Positions 30,350 to 37,497 of a DNA stretch of 37,497 nucleotides are shown one piece after another. Each line of letters begins with the position of its first letter. Position 1 is the stretch's first letter. Origin of the DNA: Silene noctiflora (lineage: Eukaryota; Streptophyta; Magnoliopsida; Caryophyllales; Caryophyllaceae); the NCBI GenBank assembly GCA_009801015.1, contig VHZZ01005035.1, forward strand, positions 23,323 to 60,819. Reading direction: 5' to 3'. A program made the translations under genes and the position numbers. The notes under the pieces are model-generated. The model had not been told where the DNA came from, ran no database searches, and saw nothing but the letters and a program-made list of their open reading frames with translations.

Positions 30350-32430
30350 TTTGGTACAAAAGAGGAGCAATGCCCCGAGATTAGCTAGTGACAATACGAG
30401 AAATGGAGACGCCTAACACATCTTCACGGAGAATAGATCGTAAATCAGCCGGAGGAGCGGAGAGAAAAGTTGTAGAGAAACCCGATGAGACTCCTTGGTT
30501 GGCGAGCCAATCCGCAGCTCGATTAGCTTCTCTTTAAGTATGGTCTATTTTAACTGACCAACCATCAAGTGCTATTAAATCCTTACATTGTTGGACCAAG
30601 GGACGTATCCCATTACTCAACAATTGGTCTTCTTTGAAGAATACCACACAAGGCTTGTTATCCATAAGTACCAGCAACTTGGTTGGATGTAGTGCTCGAG
30701 CGTGCTCAAGACCAGCCACAAGAGCGCGTAGCTCGACTCTCATTGAGTTACATATGCCACACGAGGATAAATAAGCAGAGACAAAATTACCTGAATCATC
30801 CCGTATAATTCTACCATAACCGGCATGGCCTGGATTTCCTTTCGAGGTGCCATCTGTATTAAGTAAAAACCATCCAAAGGGAGGAGGATGCCATCGTACA
30901 AAAATTTCTTCGTACTTAGAACCTGGTGTAGAATTGAAAAGGGAGAACCGGTCGAAAGCATTTTTGGAAGTAGCGAATTGTTGCTGGAGGAAGCGAAAAG
31001 GGTCAGTTGGATTCTCATCTCCCCTTCCAAAGACGACCTTATTTCTCCACTTCCAAATCCACCAACAAACTATAGCAAATTTCATGGGCCAGTCAGTAGA
31101 AGCAAGATAATATGTGTTACAAATATTATCCGAGACCCATTGTGAGAACGGAATAGAGAATAAGGTTCTTGGAGGTGAAGGTATACCAATTAAAGTCCAT
31201 AATTAAACCGAGAATGGACAACTCCTTAAAACATGGTCAGTGGTCTCGTCACTTTGCAAACATCTAGAGCACATGGGATCGTCTGACAAACCACGACGGA
31301 CTCTATTATAATTGCACATAATACGACCATGAGAAGCAAGCCATATAAACATACGGATTCTTTGTTGGACTGGGATTTTCCATATGAGACGCCATTCAAT
31401 TGTTTCAGGTACAATAGGCATATCGGATGGCCTAATAAAAGCTAGGACATATTTTATCGAAAACTTACCGTTGGGTGTCCCGCTCCAAAAAAAGGCGTCC
31501 TTAAGATACGGCTCGGGTGCTGGTGTAGAAGCTTCAATTTTTAGGAGCTTTTCTTTTGGAAGATAATTTGAAAATAAGTCCCATTTCCATCCCGAAGTTT
31601 CATCCCATATCTCGCTCACTGTAGCTCCTAAAATGGATTCGGGAATTATTCCAATGGCTTTATCTGAGAGGCAGATGCCATCTAACCAAGAATGATCCCA
31701 TAAGAGTGTAGTCCTTCTATTCCCTACCGCGACTGAGGTCCCTGTCGCGACAATCTTAGCTTGTGAAGTAATTCCAGCCCATACATTGAACATATTCGGC
31801 TTAGGCTGAAACATGTCGACATCACAACAACCATTGCAATATTTAGCTCTTATTACTCTTGCCCATAAACGTTGTGGTTCCGCGAGTACGCGCCATCCCA
31901 GCTTGGTAAGGAATGCAGCGTTGGACTGCCGAGAAGACCGAATACCCAGGCCGCCTAAGCTCTTTGGTTTTTGTACAGTCTCTCAAGATATAAGATGAAT
32001 TTTTCGAGTAGTCTCGTCGCCACCCCATAAGAAACGTCGGGTCTTCTTATCTAGCGAGTCGCATATAGTACGAGGTATTTTAGCGGTCTTCATATTATAA
32101 TTGGCTAGCGTTGAGAGTGTTGACTGAACAAGTGTAGATTGTCCGGTTAATGATAAATGCTTAGTCTTCCAACCGGCAAGACGTTTATTGAACTTTTCTT
32201 CCAAATGAGTAAAGGTGGCTCTCGTAACCCGACCGTTTATCGTTGGAACCCCAAGATAAGTGCCCAGATCAAACGTGACTTCAAACCCCATATAATTAAT
32301 GATCTCTTCCTTTATAGTTGGGGGAGTATTTGCGGAGAAAAAAAAATCCTTGACTTAGCAGTACTTACCTTTTCCCCCGAGGCTCGACAAAAATTATCTA
32401 GAACATCGTGAAAGACCTGAGCCTGTTCTA
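30350..32430 (-). pseudogene. LINE-2 ORF2 3' part: connection, zf-RVT, RNase H
   Basis: From high to low: EVTFDLGTYLGVPTINGRVT and TRRFLWGGDETTRKIHL (RT thumb region), GNRRTTLLWDHSWLDG, FFWSGTPNGKFSIKYV and RLIWKIPVQQRIRMFIWLAS, then zf-RVT CSRCLQSDETTDHVLRSCPF with the C-x2-C and H-x4-C ligands. RNase H has FLLNTDGTSKGNPGHAGYG (Asp), NSMRVELRALVAGLEHA (Glu), VLMDNKPCVV (Asp) and the tail REANRAADWLANQG. In-frame stops near 31203 and 30537, and a frame change near 31830-31990, inactivate it. The RNase H residues are complete. Confidence 0.9.
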
Positions 32431-33270
32431 AGTTCGCTTCCGCAAAAAAGAACCATATCATCGGCGAAAAATAAATTAGAAATCGATGGACCGCCTTTAC
32501 AAATCGGGATTGGTTTCCATCGCTTCGCTCTAGTTTCCTTATCGATAGCCTGTTGCAATTTCTCTAGGCACATGACGAAAAGATAAGAGGATAACGGATC
32601 ACCTTGATGGACGCCCCTAGTAGGTGTGAATTTTTCCGTTGGTTCTCCATTCCATAAGATTTTCATAGTAGTGGTGGTGACACATTCTATTACCGTGTCA
32701 ATTAGCAAAGTTGGGAAATCCATATCTCTCAAAGTATCGTAAATAAATGCCTATTTAAGCCTGTCGTAGGCCTTCTCAAGATCGATCTTAATGGCCATAA
32801 GACCCCCGCTGCCCTGCTTCTTTTTCATGGTATGAATCATCTCTTGGAAAACTACAATATTGCCGGAGATTTGTCGGCCTGGGACGAATCCACTTTGGTT
32901 CTCTGAGATTAACCAAGGGAGAACAGTCTTAATTCTATTAGCTAGAACCTTGCTTACTATTTTATACACGACGTTACAAAGGCTAATAGGTCGGAATTGT
33001 GAAATGTTTTCCGGGCCATTAACCTTTGGTATCAATACGATATTTATATCATTAATCCCAGGTGACAGCCCTTTCCCTTCCAAAGCTTTCAAGGCCATCG
33101 CACACACATCTTATTTTACAATATTCCAGTGTTTTTGATAAAAAAGAGCTTGAAACCCGTCTGGTCCAGGAGCTTTGAGCGAACCCATTTGAAATATTAC
33201 ACGTTCAATCTCTGCAACCGAGTAGTAGCTGGTCAACCCCTCCTAATGATTGTTACTAAATTCTTTGAAG
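32394..33270 (-). pseudogene. LINE-2 ORF2 reverse transcriptase
   Basis: The domain reads GLSPGINDINIVLIPKVNGP, FRPISLCNVVYKIVSKVLAN, SENQSGFVPGRQISGNIVV, MAIKIDLEKAYDRLK (motif A Asp), a TAG where the family has Trp (TGG to TAG), then RGVHQGDPLSSYLFVMCLEK (motif B) and SNLFFADDMVLFC (motif C, FADD intact). A one-base frame change follows FADD at about 32440. All catalytic residues are present, so inactivation rests on single-base events. Confidence 0.92.
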
Positions 33271-34512
33271 AGATCATATGGTATATATCACAAGAGTTTT
33301 AACTTTTGTTGGTTCCTCTACCCAATTGCCCGAATCATTTTTTAAAGCGGTAATTCGGTTTCGCCATCTTCGTATTAAAGTACTAATATGAAAATACGAA
33401 GTATTACGATCTCCGTCCCTTAGATAATCTACTCGAGATTTTTGGTACCATAAAAGCTCCTCTCGTTCGAGTATTTCATCTAACTCTTTTCTCAGCTTCG
33501 ACTCGAGTTTGATAAGGTTACTACTTCGCTTCATCGAAATATGCCTTTGGCGGCCTTCAATCCGCGCTAGAATTTGGCGTTTAAGACAAAATATATTGCC
33601 AAAAACTGCCTCATTCCAATGCTGTAACTTTTCAGATAAATCCAACAGTTGGTTAATAATATTCTCAGACGAAGTCCAACTAGAGGAGATAAATTCACTG
33701 ATTTTTTCGTGAGTTAACCAAGCAGCTTGGAAACGGAACGATCTTTGTATAGAATTCAGAGGAGCGAAACCGTTGGGGGAAATCAGGAGGGGGCTATGGT
33801 CAGATTGGAATGCCGGCAGATGCTTTACACACGCGTTACTGAATAACATACTCCATTCACTATTACACAAGGCACTATCCAATCTAGCACTTTGACGAGT
33901 TTCCAATGAGTTGTCTCTAGCCCAAGTGTGAAGTGGTCCAGAAAATTCTAGCTCGATAAGCTCACAATTTTCAATCCAATTATCAAAAAGATCACATCGT
34001 CGGGCCATGTTGCTATCTCCTCCATGTCGTTTAGATAAATTGCGTGTCTCGTTAAAGTCCCCGGCAATCATCCACGGATGATTATTATCATGGGCATACG
34101 ACTCCAGCTCTCTGCATAACTCTCAATGATTCATAGGATTGGGACTCGCATAAACAGCCGAGAAAAACCAAGGGGTTTCTCCTCTTCGAATTACTTCCAT
34201 AGTAAGGTACTGATGGTGTTTTACAACCGGAACTACATCGACCAACTCCGGTTTCCAATAAATCCATATACCTCCACTAAAGCCGATTGTATCAACTCGG
34301 TTGTGGCCACTATAACCAAGAATATAGCAAAGTTTCTCAGCATGCGAACCATCCATGTGAGTTTCTATAAGAGCCATAATAGTCGGTTTGTACGTCCTGA
34401 CAACTTCCTTTAAAGCTGTAATCTTAAGTTTGTTTCCAGTCCCTTGGATATTCCAAATCATGCAGGATATATGGGACGAAATAGGACTAAGTCTTGGAAT
34501 TATATCTGACAT
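33271..34512 (-). pseudogene. LINE-2 ORF2 endonuclease and linker
   Basis: ORF2 starts at ATG 34512 (MSDIIPRLSPISSHISCMIW, then NIQGTGNK), 68 nt after the ORF1 stop. Endonuclease landmarks: MALIETHMDG (Glu), SGGIWIYWKPEL, FFSAVYASPN, then a TGA at 34123 where the family often has Arg (CGA to TGA fits), MIAGDFNETRNLSKRHGG (Asp/Asn), RLDSALCNSEW (RxDR-like) and AFQSDHSPLLI (SDH, catalytic). The linker carries DYLRDGDRNTSYFHISTLIR. A stop near 33274 separates it from the RT frame. Confidence 0.92.
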
Positions 34513-34580
34513 ATGAAAAGGGCAATATTGTATAGCGGTTACTGGTTATATAAGCGCGACTTACAAGCGACAAAACATGT

Positions 34581-34914
34581 TCAAACCTCCATGGAATCGA
34601 CATCTCTATCAAGAGATTCGTTGGTTCCTGCTTGATCATTTCGAACTTGAGCTCCATCACCGGACTCTCCGGTACCATCACCCTTATAAAGGGAGCGTGC
34701 ATCTCCATCCAAAGGGGTAAAGTGATCTGTTTCCGAGGGGGGATCATCTCGAATTGGGGATGTTGTGGTAAGTTTCGAAGTTGAGGGAGAGGATTGTCTA
34801 GATAAGATACATGAGGTGCTGGGACGAGGGCCATTCGAAAGGATATGGATACTCTGTCCCTGAGTGTGTATGGACTTGAGAGGTGTATCAGTGGTAGTAG
34901 CTCTAGTTGTTGAA
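34581..34914 (-). pseudogene. LINE-2 ORF1, C-terminal end
   Basis: The minus frame begins TTRATTTDTPLKSIHTQGQS at the TRIM junction, continues through SRQSSPSTSKLTTTSPIRDD and a polar, acidic stretch, and ends SLDRDVDSMEV with TGA at 34581-34583. It contains no stop in over 100 codons. It is Ser/Thr/Asp-rich and disordered-looking, like the ORF1 tails of plant LINEs. The frame joins that of 35913-36200 when the TRIM and one TTGAA copy are removed. Confidence 0.72.
34910..34914. repeat. target-site duplication of the TRIM-like element (left)
   Basis: TTGAA, identical to 35908-35912. Confidence 0.88.
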
Positions 34915-35113
34915 TGTTAGGAAATATTGTATATGTCGAGATATCGACATATCAATATTGATATATGTCATATCCTATTTCCGTTAATAGGAGATCTTAT
35001 GTTATTTGAGTCGACTATATATACGACATCCATTGTATTGTTCAAAACACGAACAAACTATCAATAATACGACGGTTCTCTTTATGCAATTCTCCCTTCT
35101 TCGATTTCTAATA
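34915..35113 (+). repeat. TRIM 5' LTR
   Basis: Starts TGTTAGGAAATATTGTATAT and ends CGATTTCTAATA. Its first part holds two palindromes: ATATGTCGA-GATA-TCGACATAT (34931-34952) and ATATCAATATTGATAT (34949-34964). TATA-like CTATATATACGAC lies near 35015. Confidence 0.88.
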
Positions 35114-35126
35114 TGGTATCAAAGCC
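35114..35126 (+). promoter_or_regulatory. TRIM primer-binding site
   Basis: TGGTATCAAAGCC, directly at the LTR end, matches the initiator-tRNA-Met site TGGTATCAGAGC with one change. Confidence 0.85.
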
Positions 35127-35167
35127 TCACGCTCTTTGAGGCCTAAACACACGATATTTTCTCGCCT

Positions 35168-35203
35168 GCCGGTGGGCAATATGATATACAATTGCTCACC
35201 GGC
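35168..35203 (+). other. hairpin downstream of the TRIM primer-binding site
   Basis: GCCGGTGGGCAAT at 35168-35180 pairs with ATTGCTCACCGGC at 35191-35203: 12 Watson-Crick pairs plus one G-U, with a 10-nt loop. The position, about 40 nt after the PBS, is where packaging or dimerisation signals lie in LTR elements. Function is inferred. Confidence 0.75.
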
Positions 35204-35697
35204 GGGATTTCGCTACCAATTTTTACTCCTACTTTCGTCTTTATCATTTATTCGTACGGTTGTTTGCAAAAAGAAAAAAAAAAAAAAAAAAAAAACAAAT
35301 CCAGCGATTTAGAATCTAAGGAAACCAAAGTGATTTTTCACGCCACTTGATGGTGTGATGTCAATTTGATCGTAGCATGCATTGAAATAATTCAAGAGTG
35401 GTTTTGTTTTATTTCTTTGAATGCCATGCATACAACATCTAAGCGGATGGTTTTTTCGTTAAATCGAAATTTGTCAGGCAACGAAATTTCAACGAGTTCG
35501 AAAAAAATCGACATTCTTGTTGAGATTGAACTTTGGCGGGTCCGAAAAGTTACGACGTTCCCGTCCACCGAAAACCGAAGATGAGTAACGTTCCTATCGA
35601 AGATTTGACGACCGAAGACTGGAGAAATTAATTTTTTTCTTCTTTCTTATTTCTGTTATTTGTGTGCAAACCCATGGAAATTTCGAAAATTACCATG

Positions 35698-35710
35698 GGT
35701 TTGAGGGGGA
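35698..35710 (+). promoter_or_regulatory. TRIM polypurine tract
   Basis: GGTTTGAGGGGGA, directly before the 3' LTR. Confidence 0.8.
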
Positions 35711-35907
35711 TGTTAGGAAATATTGTATATGTTGAGATATCGACATATCAATATTGATATATGTCATATCCTATTTCCGTTAATAGGAGATCTTATGTTA
35801 TTTGAGTCGACTATCTATACGACATCCATTCTATTGTTCAAAACACGAACAAACTATCAATAATACAATTACGTTTCCGATATTCGACCTTCTCTCTATT
35901 TCTAATA
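35711..35907 (+). repeat. TRIM 3' LTR
   Basis: Matches the 5' LTR with about three differences over its first ~150 bases, then diverges in the last ~40 before the shared end TTTCTAATA. It is followed by TTGAA. Confidence 0.87.
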
Positions 35908-35912
35908 TTGAA

Positions 35913-36200
35913 TTCTCTTTGTTAACTGGTAAGTTTGAAATATCTATTAGAACAGGGGATAGACTAGATGATGGGGAACTGTTTACAGCTTTTTTTTGGA
36001 AAGATTTGTGAACTCGTAGGGTATTTCCGGTAAGGATGGACATATGGTATATGAGATTTACATTGTAATATTTACCAAAATTTATATTAATAGAAGGGAT
36101 ATTAGGTTTGTAAATAGAATTAGCAATAACCGGATTGTTCTGAATATTTTCTATATGGGAATCATGCCTTGGAACGATCGAATTTGATAGTAAATCAAAT
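35913..36200 (-). pseudogene. LINE-2 ORF1, upstream segment
   Basis: An open minus-strand frame running from the LINE 5' end to the TRIM junction. It includes SIVPRHDSHIENIQNNPVIA, NIPSININFGKYYNVN, SILTGNTLRVHKSFQKKAVN and SPVLIDISNLPVNKENS. No zinc knuckle is seen. No stop over about 95 codons supports it as real coding sequence, although the LINE was cut at its 5' end on insertion, so no start codon can be assigned. Confidence 0.62.
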
Positions 36201-36451
36201 CTCAAATAGTCAAATGGATAATTTAATTCGCAAAATTTGTGACAGGAATATCCAACTTAAGATAACATGTCTTAATATTTGTGGTGGTAGGTATAGATTA
36301 CCAAGTGTTGTTTCAAAATGCAGTCGCTAGAGTCGGTCGAATTGGGCTCAATTTATTGCGGTGGTTGGCGGTTTCCTGACGATTGTAACACCATCGATCT
36401 TCCAAATTTGAAGAAGTTAAAAATTCACTTTGTTTCCGAGTTAGAATGGAT
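36201..36451 (+). pseudogene. F-box/LRR relic 2, right fragment
   Basis: After the LINE target copy the plus frame reads LIRKICDRNIQLKITCLNIC, SKMQSLESVELGSIYCGG and TIDLPNLKKLKIHFVSELEW, matching in order the ACNRNVRELKLAC, TQSLISVEICSLHL and INLPNLKRLRLRHF segments of the F-box gene at 19648. The join with 30346 is out of frame by one base, so the gene was already broken or changed since. It is cut again at about 36452 by an LTR. Confidence 0.75.
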
Positions 36452-36969
36452 TGTGTTAGTACAATAATACATAAAACGAATTTGCAATAAGGCGTTGATT
36501 ATACTTTCCTTAAGGAAATTATCCCCCACTATAGGGTAATTCCTCTAGGATACAATATTGCACTTTTGAAGCCTATATCTTTGTTTTTGATCAGAATATA
36601 ATGAGAATTAATTTCTGGATTAGTTTGAATGTTTGTGGAGGCAATCTATTTATAAGAGTTGAAGAGGCACAATAACATTGAACAATTGCATTGGTTGAAG
36701 AATGTACAGACATTCTGTTTGGGCAAAACAATGTTTCGGGTTTTAGTACGAAAACTGCAAAACCGAACTTAAGGTGATACGGAATCACCCAACGCCCAGG
36801 CGCCAGTCTTGATTCGTTTAAGTTCTAGGCCCATACTAGTTAATTCACACTTGTTATCCACTAATGGCCCATTTATCTTAACTAATATAAACACATCATT
36901 TACACTTATAAACTCTTTTAATTCCATTTAACCCANCAATGTGGGACAAACAAACAAACTGTTCCAACA
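36452..36969 (-). repeat. copia-type 3' LTR at the right edge
   Basis: The minus strand begins TGTTGGAACAGTTTG, contains TTATAAATAG (TATA-like, near 36648) and GTATCCTAGAGGAATTACC with GTGGGGGATAATTTCC (motifs I recall from U5 parts of some copia LTRs), and probably ends near TACTAACACA at 36452. The left limit is inferred from where F-box homology stops and is not confirmed by a target copy. Confidence 0.6.
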
Positions 36970-37497
36970 ATCCCCCACTAGTTTGTGAGTTTTGTCGGTA
37001 ATTACTCATCATGTGAAGCATCATGCATTATGAAAGTATCTCTCGATTTGAACTTCCACTTAGCAACTATGTCAAAGATCCTAACGAAGTTTTAGGTGTC
37101 CGAAGATTAAACCAAAACTTACAAATTTAGGATGAAGACATATTGCACATGACACTTTAATGTCTATAGGCTTAACTAAATCAGCGCGTATATGACCATG
37201 CGCTGTTGTATCCGTTTCATGAACATTTACAACANAGATACCCGTTGTCTTGTTGCTGAAGCGACACCACTTCTATGTTCATATAGGTGAAGTTATATTA
37301 GATGCTGTTACTTCAATCATAACTNCATTAAGAGCATATGCTCATCCTACCATCGTAACAATTGTCACCTTTCACTTATTTATTNGTTTCATGGGACTTT
37401 ATAGGTGACATGCAGAAACATTACAACAATTTGTTATTACCCTTTGAGCCTGAATTAGTGATACTAATTCATGGTTGGGTTCCCATTGCTGGTTTCT
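36970..37497 (-). mobile_element. internal 3' region of a copia-type element
   Basis: Minus strand CTAGTGGGGGAT at 36970-36981 is a PPT directly before the LTR. The rest, to the window edge, shows no domain in any frame and has several single unknown bases (37235, 37325, 37385). pol would lie beyond the window. Confidence 0.55.

Larger units (their letters stand above)
34915..35907 (+). mobile_element. TRIM-like non-autonomous LTR retrotransposon, 993 bp
   Basis: Two direct LTRs (199 and 197 bp), a PBS touching the 5' LTR, a PPT touching the 3' LTR, and an exact 5-bp target duplication TTGAA. The 597-bp interior has no domain-bearing frame, only an A-rich run at 35271-35294 and a strong hairpin at 35168-35203. 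It therefore had to be copied by the proteins of another, probably copia-type, element. Size and structure fit TRIM/SMART-type miniature elements, though it is at the long end of that class. Confidence 0.9.
30347..36200 (-). mobile_element. second LINE (plant L1-like), younger
   Basis: A minus-strand LINE, 5'-truncated within ORF1, with an exact 10-bp target duplication CTCAAATAGT at 30337-30346 and 36201-36210 and a short T-run at its 3' end (30346-30352). It carries the ORF1 C-terminal half, a 68-nt gap, and a nearly full ORF2 with endonuclease, RT, zf-RVT and RNase H. Only a few stops and frameshifts are present, so it is much better kept than the LINE at 4050-19354. A 993-bp TRIM-like element sits in ORF1. 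Confidence 0.92.

Noticed and set aside
31384-31566. Plus-strand frames over the second LINE
   Set aside because: They are opposite-strand shadows of zf-RVT and RNase H coding sequence.

Overview
This is nuclear DNA from a higher plant, most likely a eudicot. The evidence is an intron-split stress-response A/B-barrel gene, F-box/LRR genes of the FBD type, Stowaway-, Tourist- and hAT-type elements, Ty1/copia and Ty3/gypsy Tat-type retrotransposons, and plant LINEs. I see no prokaryotic features. Two LTRs rich in the ACTCGATCGAGT palindrome hint at Caryophyllales, but that is a weak inference.

Layout. (1) 1-4000 is the gene-bearing edge: a Stowaway-type relic lies in an intron, then comes the last coding exon of an HS1-like A/B-barrel protein (762-951, +), then two tandem, promoter-inclusive copies of a small C2-like (SRC2-type) gene on the minus strand (1693-2226 and 3337-3852). 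(2) 4050 to about 19354 is one old minus-strand LINE, split by three later insertions: a gypsy-type solo LTR (6395-7748), a non-autonomous hAT element (9460-10087) and a full-length but dead Ty1/copia element (10762-18484, which holds a small MITE and a 692-base assembly gap). Removing each insertion with one target-site copy brings the LINE frame back, which proves the order of events. (3) 19648-22492 is an F-box/LRR/FBD gene whose last ~40 codons are cut off by a solo LTR of 1514 bp. (4) 22493-24334 is non-coding and holds Tourist-like and other MITEs. (5) 24335 to about 30040 is the 3' half of a Ty3/gypsy Tat-lineage element: pol with an extra archaeal-type RNase H and integrase, then an antisense ORF with its own TATA-like box. 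(6) 30250-36451 is a second F-box/LRR relic, split by a second minus-strand LINE (30347-36200, 10-bp target duplication). That LINE is itself split by a 993-bp TRIM-like LTR element (34915-35907). (7) From 36452 to the window end, a further minus-strand copia-type LTR and internal region begin, again inside the F-box relic.

Nothing here looks like a new functional gene system. The strongest content is the clean transposon stratigraphy: seven precise insertions with readable target duplications or ends, five of them frame-testable. Close behind are the small TRIM-like element, with a near-perfect hairpin just after its primer-binding site, and the 4-nt ORF1/ORF2 overlap in the first LINE. Host genes that could still be active are the A/B-barrel gene, the two C2-like genes and, in shortened form, the F-box gene.
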